Positions 11,313 to 23,303 of a DNA stretch of 64,000 bases are shown in pieces. The stretch is from Amborella trichopoda (lineage: Eukaryota > Streptophyta > Magnoliopsida > Amborellales > Amborellaceae). The notes under the pieces were generated by a model that was not told the DNA's origin, did not search any database, and worked only from the letters and a program-made list of their open reading frames with translations. The stretch covers positions 4,704,426 to 4,768,425 of the forward strand of contig NW_006499751.1 in the NCBI RefSeq assembly GCF_000471905.2, in the 5' to 3' direction. A program made the translations under genes and the position numbers. Numbering within the stretch: position 1 is the first letter of the stretch; each line of letters begins with the position of its first letter.

Positions 11313-12004
11313 AGCTAGTTAGGTGCCTCGATCTCGCCCTCCAAATCAAGATGATATAACAGCACGTATCTCGGGTTTCTAGGGAACCCGAGACTTGAGA
11401 TCGCTCTCTCATGAACCTTACTCAAGAGGAAGGGTAGGTATATCAACCGATGAGAGAGGAATTTAAGGTGGGTTTGGGACTTACTCAGGCTAACTTGCGT
11501 GGGTGCCCTCTTAGATCACGAAGAAAGCCCCTCAGATGCTCTAGCTGGTTCGGAATCACCTCCCTTGACTTGAGATCACCTTGTTTTCTGCACAACACTA
11601 ACATGCTTAATTTTTAAGACAAGTAGGCCAAAGGACCCACCCTTGACTTAGGGCAATGCATAATCATGTGACTAAGAATGTGGGAAGTTTGAATGAGAGG
11701 AGAAAAGAATGAAGGGAATACGCGAGATGGTAGAAAGATGGGGTCCTGACAGCATTAAGAGTTGCCACCCACAACCACGGAGTAGTATTGTCGCGGCCCT
11801 TAAATGGTGCTAGACACTACTGCTCATGGATGGAAAGTGAGCAGCGAACTATGCTGGGCATCGCCATTGGGCAACACGAGAAGCCAGCACACCCCTATGG
11901 GCGGCAATAGCCTCTTGCGACGCGAGCAACGATATCCAATTGTGAAGCGCGTGGCGATAGTTCTTTGCAAGGCACACAGCGAGACACGCGGGACACAGGA
12001 GGGA

Positions 12005-12318
12005 CAGTGATGAGCACCAAACGCATGGAGGAGGCTCGCGGATGACAATGGGCACCGAGCACGTGAATGAAGCTTGCGGACGACGATAGGCACCGAGCGC
12101 ACGAAAGAAGCTCACAGACAGCGATAGGCACAGAGTATGCGAAGGAAGCTCATGGACGGTGATAGGCACCAAGCGCATGAAGGAAGCACGTAGACTACGA
12201 TAGGCACCAGCGTGCGAAGGAAGCTCGCGGACGGTGATAGGCATCGAGTGCGTAAAAGAAGCTCGCGGATGGCGATAGGTGTTGTCGAGATCCCTCGCAG
12301 GCAGCGATAGGCATCGCC
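12005..12318. repeat. 38-bp GC-rich tandem array, about eight copies
   Basis: The marker 'gataggcaccgagcgc' or a close variant recurs at about 12047, 12085, 12123, 12161, 12199, 12236 and 12274, a steady 37-38 bp period. The second half of each unit is near 'gaaggaagctcgcggacgg'. Long - strand frames over it (such as 12442-11849) come from the repetition. It probably lies in the R-U5 part of the 5' LTR or leader of the - strand Gypsy element. Confidence 0.85.
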
Positions 12319-12587
12319 GTCTGTGATAAAGTGCACAACAGAGGGGAGACCCCTGTGGGCGGCAATGAGTTTCGTTGTTTGCGTTCTTCACTGAGACGTC
12401 GAGAACACGTCTACGAACGACGATGAGCAGCGTCGTCCGCAAGCCTCACTGGGAGACAGGGGTGAACAGACAGAAGGAGAAAGAAGCTCGCGCATGGCGC
12501 TACCATCGCCATGCGCGACCTGTGAGACTACTGGAGAGGCATGCACGGTGCTGCCATTGCCGTGCATGGCTTTTGAGAGGAGCTCAG

Positions 12588-12651
12588 ACAGAGAAAAGGA
12601 AGAAGAAAGAGAGGAAGAGAGAGAAGAAAAGAAAAAGAAGAAAGAGAAGAT
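12588..12651. repeat. Polypurine low-complexity tract
   Basis: Almost pure A/G ('gaaaaggaagaagaaag' and similar). It gives rise to meaningless Lys/Glu-rich open frames. Confidence 0.8.
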
Positions 12652-12804
12652 TTACCTTGAGCCTAAGGGTACTAGTCTAAAAATTTCTCTCTCCTTACTC
12701 TCTCTCTCCAAACGTGACTCAACAATGAGAAGAACGAGAAATTCTATTCAGTAAAACTCTCTTTTTGCATAGGGTTGAGTTTGTGCATACAATGATGGTA
12801 CGTG

Positions 12805-12818
12805 GTATATATAGAACT
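12805..12818 (-). promoter_or_regulatory. Candidate LTR TATA box
   Basis: On the - strand 'gttctatatatacc' is a good plant TATA box. It lies upstream, in - strand terms, of the 38-bp array and the primer-binding site, as expected for the U3/R border of a 5' LTR. Inferred from motif and position only. Confidence 0.4.
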
Positions 12819-12830
12819 GTGCCCAAACAT

Positions 12831-14267
12831 GGGTGGATTGATCAAAAGTAAACATAATTGCTAGAAATTAAGGTTTAACTGAATTAAAAGACATTAGAGA
12901 ATAGAGTGCAAAATGACAGATTTACCCCTTCTTAAGTTATGGAATTCCAAGACAGTCCATGTGTTGCACTAAACGTGCATGATTTTTCATGGATGATCCG
13001 GGGTCATTCTGATACCCATTTGATCGAAAGATGGTTGTTTTCTTGCAGGGCTCGACATGGCGATCGATTTGATGCCAAATTCAAGCCATTGATCGTGTTT
13101 TTAGGGCACCATCATGTCACTTGAAACGCTCATCTTGATGAGACGAATACGTTCACAAATTTGAGCTTGATCGGGCTTGATACGTGTGAGATATGAGTGT
13201 CAAAAGTCACTACTCGTGACTGTCCCTTGAATGGAGTTGAGTTGCAAGGTGGCTACACGGCAATAGCATACGGCTCCTCTTATTTTGCTCTTTTACCTAT
13301 AGCTTCTTCCTAGGATGTCCGTTTAAGCTAAAATTTGACCTCTAGGTATTTTCAATCATGTTGGATTTGATGGCATTAGTTCCACAGCAAATTGAGACAC
13401 CAAAAATATAGCTATAGTTTTAAGGTCCGTTTCAGGGTGCTAGAGGCTAATTCTGTCGAAACTGTTTCTCAGTCTGCACTACCTTAAACATGTCAGAATG
13501 CGATAAAACTGGGTTGGAGGCTTTTGAAAGTCCTTATGAAGATCTTAGCCACTTATGGGGCTATTCTGAGACTTTCAGAATTTCCACTGTATGTTAAGCT
13601 TTATTGACCAAGGACCCATGATGGTGAAAAATGTCTTCCAACAATAACCTATAAACCCTCATCGGTTTTATTCTATTCCCAGCTATTTTTATTTTCCAAA
13701 TTGAATGTTCTAGTAGTCAAGCCAAGTCTGAGAATAAGTAAATAACATTTGCTTATCTTGATCCCTCTAGACCATAATCTCTTAGTCCCTCCGAACTACA
13801 CTCCTACTGGAGTTCTTTGTTCTACTATATTAGATATTGATTACATGCTCTCATAAGTCCTTTATTGGCCACATAAACCTAACATCAGGTTCAACAGTTG
13901 AAATCCCTTTTAGTTTTTCTCCCTGCACGAGCCACCTTTTTCGTCGCCTAAGCTTGGCCTGAAATTAATAAAGCCAATTTGTATACTATGTGGCATACTT
14001 TGTAGAGGACTATAATTGTGAAATTATACAAAAAATGCCTTATCTCTATTGGTCGTATTGACTAGAACTATGGGGACAATACAAAAGGCTTCTCTTTTGG
14101 TCTTTGAGGGGACACCACAATTAATAGAAAATGTCCAATACATGTAGCACATAATTTCAATAAAAAATAAATGTCACAAAGATATGGCAATCGACTGGAG
14201 GCTCAACACAATGTGGGCACCCTACTTCTGGCTAAGGGAATCCCTAGGAGCTTAAACCCTAAAACGG
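12831..14267. other. Unassigned sequence, possible U3 of the Gypsy 5' LTR
   Basis: No frame with a recognisable domain on either strand and no clear tandem repeat. It lies between the candidate TATA box and the 3' end of the L1 element. Confidence 0.35.
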
Positions 14268-14625
14268 TTTTTTGGGTAAGTCAGTGGGGGAGAAGGCCCC
14301 CTACCCGTTTTTCATTAAAATAAAATAAAGCATAAACAATTAATTATTTTACAACCCTATGATAGGGAATTTACACCATATCATATAGTAAAGGCAGGGA
14401 AATAAAGTTCGGTGGTTGAGAGCCCCAAACTGTAGCTCTAGAACTAAAAGAGGCTTTTTTCGCACGAGCATCAGCTACCATGTTGGTCTCATGGAAAATA
14501 TGTGAGATTAATCATGTTGGAGTGGATAATCTGCTCTAACAATTTTCTACAACCGTCTGTAATATCCATAGGGCGCGACATCTATCAGGAATAATAATCA
14601 CCAATAAAGATGAATCACTTTCCAG

Positions 14626-17600
14626 TCAAAGAGGAAAGCAATTCATATGAATAGCCAAATTAAGACCTTCTTCAAGAGCAAAGAACTCTGCATAATAATT
14701 AGAGGCAGTGCCAAATGGCTCGACAAAGGCAGCAATAAAAGCACCATTGTTATCCCTGATAACACCACCACCACCTGCTCGTCTTGGGTTATAGAGAAGC
14801 TCCATCAATATTCAACTTAAAATATTGGGACTCAGTGAATGAATAAGCCATCGAAATAATAGATCTAGGTTTCTGGTGACGCCATGTGATATGAAAATTA
14901 TCAATGCTCTTTTTGACAAATGAAAAACCCACTCTTTTGTAGCTGTTAGTTCCTTAATATGAGAAATAATCTGTTTAACTATTTGTTCCCTTCTAGCAGA
15001 CCTGGATTGGAAGACTTTCATATTACTCTTCTCCCATAAGAACCAAATTGTTGTGAAGAAAATAGATATCCAAATATTAAAAATACCATCTGATTTAAAT
15101 GGAAAGAGCAACCAGTTCTTTACATAATATGTGTAGAAATACCAGGGTTGAAATGTTTACCACATCGCCATGCAGCCGACCTCTATACACCTTATAAAAA
15201 ACCACAATAAAACAATAGATGACAAATATTATCATCATTGTTCCTACAGAGGGGCATACAGATTCCAGATCAACACCACGGATATGCAGTAGATAAACAA
15301 TTATGGAGGGTCAACCAAAAAAACCATTTGGCTTTGGGGTGACATTTGAAAGACCAAATAACTCGAAAAATAGGTTGCGGTAACCCTTTGTTTCTAATGA
15401 AATCCAAAGCTCCTTTTGTAAAAAAAGTACCACTTGCAGAGTGAATCCACACTAAGAAATCCTTTTTAGGCTGTAAAGGAATAGTATAACTCTCAACTTC
15501 CCTCCATATATCTATCAAAGAAACTGATGTGGGAGAAGGAATAACCCACGAGTGAGGGGAACCTTCTATATATTCAGAAACATTTCGCCCAACAAAATCT
15601 CCAAAATCCTCATGCACACTGCTACCATAAGAATCCCATATGGACTGTCCTGATAACCAAGGATCCGCCCAAAACCTTACTAGCTGGCCATTCCCAATAA
15701 TCCACTGAACATTTCCTTTAAAATGAGATAAGCCTAATAAAAAACCTTTTCAAGTATAAGAACGATACGGGTTTGCTTTAGCCTCCCATATAGAAGTATT
15801 CTTGAAATATCTATGCTTGAAAAATTGAGCTAATAAAGACGAGGGGTATACCACAATCCTCCAAGCCAACTTTATCATACCTGCAATATTAAAATCAACA
15901 ATGTTGCATACCCCTAGCCCCCTTTCCTCTTGAGTAAGACATATTATCTTCCATTTAACAATGTAAGCACCATTCTTTTCTGCCACACCTGTCCTATTCT
16001 TTTCTGCCACACTTGCCCATATAAAATTCCTCTAAAGCTTTTCTATCATATTACAAGTACGTTTCGAAAGAATAAAGAAAACGATCCAAAAAATAGATGA
16101 GACACTAAGTACAAATTTCAGCAACTGTAGACGACCTGCATATGATAAACATAGACCTTGCCATGTGCCAATCTCCCAATAATCTTATCAACTAAACTAT
16201 GCCAATAACTGTTTCAGATTCCTATGAAACGAAGGCAATTCCAAGCATCTTACTGGTAAGGCACCTTCTCCAAAATTCAACTCCCTGAAAATCATAGAAC
16301 GAACGGCATGCATTACACCAAAGAAGAAAACTTTGCTCTTTATACTATTTAGCTTCTGCCGAGTAGCAAGTTCAAAGATAGACGAAATCCCTTTCATAGT
16401 AATGGTAGAAGTATTGGTTGCTTCACAAAAATGACTGCATCATCAGCATATAACAAATGTGAGGCCCCATAGTCACATCTCGAAGGAAAGGCCCTAGGAA
16501 TCTCCCTTGTACCATGGCATAATCAATCTATCTACTGAGAAAGTCCATAACTAATAAGAAGATATATGGAGATAGATGGTCCTTTTGCCTTAATCCTATT
16601 TTCTCTTTAAAGTGACCCTTTGAACCATTTCTTAACAGAGAAAAAGAAGTAATGAAAATTCCAAAGTCTTAACCCATGAAATAAAAATTTCTGGAAACCC
16701 TAAAGCGTGCAATCTAGTCAAAATAAAGCCTCAATAAACTCTTTCATATGCACTACTCAAGTCAAGCTGCAAGTACATTTTAGCACTAGCTGCATTCATA
16801 TGATAAAGATAAACAAGCTCATTTGCCATAAGAATGTTATATGTGATAAGTCTACCCTTCAAGAAGGCAGCTTGTCTAGGTAGTGTCACCGAGCACCACC
16901 CATAAACGATTAGAAATTAGCTTGCATAAACCAATAGGGCGAAAATCCTTCATAACCTTAGGGGAAGCCATTTTAGGAATTAAACAAATGAAGATGGAGT
17001 TTATTTGTTTCAGAATTTTACTTTTCTTGAAGAAGTCTCAAAGAGCCATAAAGAAGTCCTTCTTAATAACCTCCCATTCAAATTTATAGAATAATATAGA
17101 AAAACCATCAAGGCTAGGAGTATTATCATACTTCATAACCCAAATACAATCTTTTATCTCCTCCAGAGTAACTTTTACAACCAATTTCTCCTGTTGAATA
17201 GGGCTTAGCAAAGACAGGGGCAAAAACCCACCCACCAAATGAATATCGATATCACTTTCCTGAGCTAACAGATCTTCATAAAAACCAATCATATGATTGT
17301 CGATATCAGCTTTTGTAACTAGAGAATTTCCATTATGATCTTTGAGAGAAATAATATGATCACCCATTCTCCTTATCATAGTAGATAGATGAAAGAACCT
17401 AGTATTAGAATCCCCTTCCTTTAACTACTTCTGTTTCGACTTTTGCTTCTATATACTCTCTACTGGCCTAAAAAATATTGCAATTTTTTAGTATAATCCT
17501 TCTCCACTGCCATCAAGGCATCATTAGAAGAATCATGCCACAAGTTATCTTGTAGAGAAGATAGTTGTTGCCGAAACGATGTGATAGATTCACCCACATG

Positions 17601-18487
17601 TCCAAACACCTATTTGTTTCATGCACGCAAGTCCCCCCTCAATCTTTTTAACTTTGTAACAAAACGAAATATAAGAGTACCCCCCACACGGCCTTGTCAG
17701 GATGTTGATATCATATCAAGAAAACTAGGGGCCTTCACCTAAGTTGAGAAATACTTAAAGGGCTTTGGCCCAACCGAACCTAAATTTGACGCTGGTACTA
17801 GCAAGGGCCAATTATTAGAGTTTCCCTTGGGAAGAAGCTCTACTTTGGATTTTGGATAGGTCAATGCCCAATTTGTTGTTGCCATCGCACGATCCAATCT
17901 CCTTTTTATACATCTTTTACTAAGCTAACTGTTGGACCAAGAAAACCACCCTTTCGCAACACCTAGATCTATTAAGGCGCAATCAGACATGACCTGTGCA
18001 AAGTCTCCTGCATCTGGTGGTAAGGAACTACTACCCCCCATCCTTTCTGAACTAACCAATACAATATTGAAGTCCCTAGTGCCAACCAAGGTTCTATAGT
18101 GACAACCCTTATACACCTCATCTGATCCCAAAGTAACGCCCTCTGAGACACCAAGTTAAAAGCATATACCTCAGATATCACACATATTTTACCATTACAT
18201 AACCTAGTATCCTCAATAGTAATCATCTGGTCATTAATAGTAATCACATTGATAGAGTAAATAGAAGGATTCGATAATAGAATAAGTTTAGATCTACCAT
18301 TAAAATTATTAGCAACGAAGTTATTGTAAAACCCCAATTTTCGTGACCAGACACTTGTTAAATCCATTGGCAATTTTGTTTCTAGAATAAATAATATCCC
18401 TAAATTATTCTAGTTTTTAAGAAGGCTAATATCAGAAACCCTACCATGGCCTCGTCTGCCACGTACGTTCCAAGCTATCATAGACAT
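14626..18487 (-). pseudogene. L1 ORF2: endonuclease, reverse transcriptase, RNase H
   Basis: It starts at ATG 18487 with 'MSMIAWNVRGRRGHG', the classical start of the plant L1 EEP endonuclease, and hits a stop after about 25 codons. Endonuclease sequence continues to about 17925 ('GFYNNFVANNFNGRSKLILL'). RT begins near 17379 ('IRRMGDHIISLKDHNGN'), and 'SLDGFSILFYKFEWEVIKKD' is the P-D-G-F block. The catalytic 'YADDAVIFVK' is encoded at about 16450-16420. The zf-RVT domain follows at 15617-15270 ('VIWSFKCHPKAKWFFWLTLH'), and RNase H at 14808-14626 ('GGVIRDNNGAFIAAF'). Numerous stops and frame changes. The intact protein would nick target DNA and reverse-transcribe the LINE RNA. Confidence 0.88.
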
Positions 18488-18499
18488 AGAATAGGAAGC

Positions 18500-21011
18500 T
18501 TGCCAGAGGGTGGCTTACCTTTACTCGCCGATGGGTTACCTTAGGGGTTCCTTAAATCTTTCGAGAGCCCGCTTTCCTACTGTCAAAAAATGCCAAAGGT
18601 ACCGTGTTCTTTGCAGTAGCTTGGTTTGTACCCCTTCTTAACTTTATTATCAGGACCAGAACCGTCATTATACTCAATTAACTGCTCTCGTCCAGCTGTA
18701 GTTAACTATTCACAATCAACAATCATTGTGTCCTCTAATCCATCATCAAAGTCATCCTCAATAGTAACAACATCAGCATGATCTTCTCCATCATAATCTT
18801 TAGGCACCACCACCCTGTCCTTAGCAACGTCAACACATAGCTGATCTTGGACATCAGCAGAAGAATCATCATTTTACCAATAAACTGTTGTTGGGCTACC
18901 TTAACAACCTCATCAGATTGCTTCCCCACAATACCATCTCCATCTCGATTTCGTGCAACCACAACACCTGTAGCTCCTAACAAAGAATCATTGTCAAGAG
19001 TTTGTTTACCAATAACCTATTGTTGGGCTGCCTTAAGAGCTTCATCTGATTGCTTCTGAGCAGTTTCATCTCCTTCTCAACTTTGTGCAATAATAGCCAC
19101 TTGCTCATCCACCATATTGTCACGAGATGTGATAATTGTATTCGCAAATGGAAGAACAAGAGAGGGGCAATAGTCTCCAGCAGAAGGCTCTTTTGCAGTC
19201 ATCATAATTGTGGAATGAAGAGATTCCTCCATATTGATTTCCTATTGAGAGGAAACCACTGGTTCCATAACTTTCTCACTCCGTTCATTATGTTGTTGAT
19301 GAGTTCCAGATTGACTCCCATGATCACCAGATGTGTGATCATGAATGCCATCAGATTGCTGAGTATACAACAGATGAACATCCTCTGAAATAGTCATTAA
19401 GGTGCTAAAACCATTTTAAATTTTGCCTAAGTCTTTCTTCTTGTATAGTAATTGATGTCGTCTCTTTACGACTTTCCGACCTTCCTCCCCTGAAGCCAAC
19501 CATATTTGAGAAACATTATTCTGTTCTACTATAGTCTTCGGCATTGATGGAACATTTTGAATAAAGCTCGAGCGAGAAAGTTCAGGCTTATGCCCCACCT
19601 TCCGACATTTAGAGCATGTTGATGGGATAAATTCATATATAATTTATTGTCGATACTCTTGGTCGTTAATATCAAACCAAACCTCATTTGGACAGATGTT
19701 CTATAAATCCATTGCAATACACACTCTTGGTTCAACTCTTGAGCGGGGTTTGTTGATGAAATGGGTTTTCCTACACTAGATGAATTTGAAATAAGATTCT
19801 CGATTCCCAAAACATCAATGGCAAACCCGGAAGTTTGACCCACACTTGGATAGTTTGTCATGTTTGCCTAGAAGGTTTAACCGCAGAATCCCATTCCTGG
19901 AGGACTAGGCATTTTTTATTCACGAACTAGGGCCCACCACTACGAGCCACCTCCATTTCCTCGTTAAAATGAAATGGAAAGAGTAAAAAACCTCTAAGTC
20001 ATGTTTTAATCTCCACATTTTCTGTAACATGCCCTTCATATAATTCCACTCGGGTATGCGACCCAAGATATAACCTAGTCAACACTTACTCCATTTCCCC
20101 AAACATGAATCAACCATATCTTTTTCAATCTCAACATAACATATTCCATTAATGGTCTTAGGAGGTTTAACCTCCAAATCATCGAAGTAGAAAACTCCGT
20201 TCTGAATGCCCTTAACACCAAAAAGGAGATCCGTTGATCTGTCCAAGCCCCAACAGTTGCTATTAATGGTTGTTCTTCAAGTCTGAACTTAATGAGGGAA
20301 ACTCCTCCATTAAACCATCTAAACCAAGAGAACCAGAACTAGATCCTTGGATGGTATTACTTCCCTCAAAAGTGACCGCCTCCTTGTCTTTAACAGCCAT
20401 ACCATCCATTGTCTTGGCAGCATTCGAGCCACCAATGACAATCACTCAATCGACAACTTATCTGTTGCTGCCATTGCCACTTGAAAGAACTTCTGCATCA
20501 ACAACACCCTTGACAATATTAATTGCAGTAGAGTGACCAAGACTAAGGGATTGAGCACGTTGATATCCATCTTTTGAAACCCCTTGTCCATTCAAAGAAG
20601 ATGAAACTCTTCCACAACCGCGATCCCCAGATTGAACCACATCAGAGAGGCCACCAGAAATTGATGATTGCTAAGATTATGATCTCTCAAAATTTGATCA
20701 CATGGTATGACATCCTTAGAATCACATACTCCATAAGAATCACTCTTTACAACTGAGTTCGAAATAGTAGTAACATCCATATAAGAAAGAAAACAAGGGC
20801 CACTAAAATCATGGCCCTCGTTCTCAGTAAACCCCCTAACCATATTTTGATCACCAGGAGCATATCGAGCATCAAAGCCCTCAACGCCCTCACCGCCATA
20901 ACTATCCAATAAAGGGTCAAGCCCACCTTGACCGTAGTCACCCATATTAGATCTCGTAGATCTAAAATTCTGCAACACATCATAAGGTAAAAGACCATGT
21001 TCAAGAGACAT
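18500..21011 (-). pseudogene. L1 ORF1: DUF4283 RNA-binding protein with CCHC knuckle
   Basis: It starts at ATG 21011 with a Gly/Asp-rich N-terminus. Around 20100-19850 the translation matches DUF4283 ('YLGSHTRVELYEGHV', 'QVWVKLPGLPLMFW'). A zf-CCHC_4-like block follows at about 19645-19580: 'CSKCRKVGHKPELS', where the last ligand Cys is replaced by Ser. The rest to 18500 is acidic, Val/Ser-rich linker in broken frames. ORF1 proteins of plant L1s bind the element RNA. Confidence 0.78.
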
Positions 21012-21413
21012 ACCATAATTAGTAAAACACTTTGTATGCTAATCTGATGTCTGTGAACCCTAATATCAATCCTTTAGATTCCAAATACTACAACTCCTTC
21101 AAAACCTATACAAATTGGGCCCAATTTTAGTTTTGAATAATTGAGGATATCATAACCAATTGAACAATTTAAAATCCCTTGATTTTGATGTATGACTTGA
21201 ATATTTTGTCCATAACAATACTTTCCTACAAAACAATCGATTAAGGTACTTTGTGCGTCCATGCCATGGTGCATCATACATGCATCATACACTATTTTTC
21301 AAAAGGGAGATGTAATGGCCACAATCTCTAAGGACCTATACGAAAATTGGCCACGTATGCTTGCTTCTTAGTCTTCTGTACTTTGGGTTCTGTATTTTTT
21401 TTGTTTGCCTGTT

Positions 21414-21531
21414 GTTTTTTTTTTTTGGGTGAGTCAGTGGGGTGAGGGCCCCTACCCTGGTAGGAATTGAACTTAGGACGTAGCGTTGCAAATCATTAAG
21501 CGCTAAAACCAATTAAGCTCGGGTTCTTTTC
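21414..21531 (-). mobile_element. tRNA-derived SINE with LINE-like tail
   Basis: On the - strand: a box-A-like 'gagcttaattggttttagcg', a box-B-like 'agttcaattcc' about 40 nt later, then a short body ending 'actgactcaccc' and an A run (T run at 21414-21426 on the + strand). Total about 118 bp. The distal 31 bp match the 3' tail of the L1 at 14274-14306. Pol III boxes plus a borrowed LINE tail are the hallmark of tRNA-derived SINEs. Confidence 0.7.
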
Positions 21532-22880
21532 CTTGTTGTTTTGTCCATTTTCCTCTAATTTTTGTAAAAAGTGAGAGATTTCACATTCATAAAAGTTTAT
21601 TTGGACCTCCCTTTTTCTTTAATTTCAGTTTTAGCAAACTATAGTTGGTGGTACATGGGCATGAGGCAAGCAACATGGGTTGATTTTTTTGACGAAACTC
21701 ATTTTTCTGCTTATCTCAATTTCAAAAACTAGACGCACATCAGCGGTGGAGGAGCTCTTGGATCCTCTTGCCTTGGATTTGGATCTAAATGATCTTGGCC
21801 CTCGTAATTAATTTTGGCTCGAGGGTTAGGCCTATGCAGGAGGCCATCAGACCATAATGGGTTGGGCTTAGGCCAGGTGAAGGGGTCCAACCTAGCTTGG
21901 TCCAACCCAACCTATATAGACTATGTGATCCATTCTCTCAATGAAATTACCGTTAACGATCAAAAGAAATATATATAGACTATGTGATCTAGGTAAATTT
22001 ATCAATATGATGTAAGAGATACACTATTTAACATTTTAATAGTTTGTTTCATTTAATTTTAAAAAGCCCATCAAAATACACATCTTCATGAGTTAGAACA
22101 GTTGAAAATGGGTAAAATTTAAAATGGTTGGTATGCTAGGTGTATTTTCTGATAAATTTGTCTTCTTTTCTAACTATCTAAAAAAATTAAAGTAACTTCA
22201 TAATTTAACTTCCTTTTAATATATATACCCAAATAAATATGTTTTTATCAAGCAGCTGTATTATTATGTTGTCTAAGAAAAATTTTCAAAATAAAAAATT
22301 AAGAATTAAGAAAGAATTATATAAGAGTTGGAAAAAGTTAAATGTTGACATTTTTTTCTATTTTAAAAAATTCTAAATAAGTAGAATTTAGTCATAATCA
22401 TGTATTAATTTGTTAGCAACCTTATTGGTTAAGAATTCATAAGGAGAATTTTCTATTCTATAGGTAATAGTGGAGGAGAAAATTCTATTTATACAATAAA
22501 AGGCTGTCATTAATTGAGTTTATGATGGTGGTATGGTCCTACAAGGACATTCACACTAAGAAATTTATTACATGTATAGGACCAAGTTGGTTCGGGCTAG
22601 GGCCATCTAGTTACCTGTAAAGCTAGCCCAGACCAATTTGAGCTAAGGCAGGGCTTGGGCAAACCTCATCGTAGCACTAGGCTACTGTATAGAGATATAA
22701 ATGGGTTGAGCCAGCCTGAAGGACCTCTAAGGCCTAACCCTAACCTCAAAGGCCTAGCCTTATATGGGTTGGGTTTAGGCCGTTTGTAGGACCATCGGGT
22801 CTGACCATGCCTGATCATGAGGCATATTAGCTCTACAGCCAGGCAGGGATTGAAGATTTCCTTTTTGTGAGGCCCGTCTG
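21532..22880. other. Intergenic AT-rich sequence with GGCC-word repeats
   Basis: No gene. The words 'gggttgggcttaggcc' (about 21857) and 'gggttgggtttaggcc' (about 22776) frame an AT-rich centre, and 'atatagactatgtgatc' is repeated directly at about 21914 and 21973. This may be a degenerate non-autonomous element upstream of the host gene promoter. Confidence 0.45.
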
Positions 22881-22929
22881 GCCTTGATTATATGATTTTC
22901 AGTTTAACAGGGTGGAATTGTGCAGGTGC

Positions 22930-23018
22930 GGCCCAGTGGGTCTCAAAAAGCTCAAGCCCCCCATAGCAGCGTCTGTGGCGTTCATAAAGTCCTTGGGGCC
23001 AGGGCAGGGCCAGGCCCA
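22930..23018. promoter_or_regulatory. Site II-like GGCCCA elements upstream of PIGS
   Basis: 'GGCCCA' occurs at 22930-22935 and 23013-23018, about 260 and 170 bp before the start codon. Such site II elements (TCP-binding) are common in plant housekeeping promoters. Function inferred from motif only. Confidence 0.4.
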
Positions 23019-23188
23019 TCAGCTTTACGGTCATTCCCGGGCCTTCAGAGTCACAGGCCCGTCTTACATAATCACCGCATGGTGTTTGGGGACCATTTGG
23101 TCATTTTCTCACATAGGACATCTTCGCTTATTTATCGATTCAATGAAAAGCGCCAAGCGCATTGAACGCACACTCTCTCAAAGCCGCC

Positions 23189-23303
23189 ATGGCTGAAAAC
23201 ATGAAGCAGCAGCAACAGGAACCAGACATTTGCAGCAGAACCACCTTACCTGGTTCCAAAAGACTCCTCCTCACTCTCTATGTATTCTTCTCTTTCATCA
23301 TAG
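23189..23303 (+). CDS. PIGS exon 1
   Basis: 38 codons plus one base. Encodes a Gln-rich, hydrophilic cytosolic N-terminus, then '[15 protein letters not shown]', the start of the N-terminal transmembrane segment. Ends 'ATAG' before donor 'gtacaa'; intron 1 is 91 bp (23304-23394) and ends in 'ttacag'. Confidence 0.92.

Larger units (their letters stand above)
14268..21011 (-). mobile_element. L1-type LINE, nearly full length
   Basis: On the - strand the order is ORF1 (from 21011), then ORF2 with endonuclease, RT, zf-RVT and RNase H, then a 3' tail ending in 'actgacttaccc' and a short A run (T run at 14268-14273 on the + strand). This is the plant L1 layout. A 5' UTR may extend to about 21310. 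The copy has stops and frameshifts but is complete in domain content. I could not identify a target-site duplication. Confidence 0.88.

Noticed and set aside
11849-12442. 197-codon frame on the - strand
   Set aside because: It is produced by reading through the 38-bp tandem array; the peptide is itself a repeat with no domain.
12375-12754. Lys/Arg/Glu-rich frames on the + strand
   Set aside because: Arise from a polypurine tract.
21832-22830. Complete MITE bounded by GGCCT-rich ends
   Set aside because: The end sequences match as direct, not inverted, repeats, and no target duplication was found; kept only as an unassigned region.
22912-23196. 94-codon open frame upstream of PIGS
   Set aside because: No domain. 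It overlaps the promoter/5' UTR and ends in another frame just after the PIGS start, which has a strong ATG context and matches the family.
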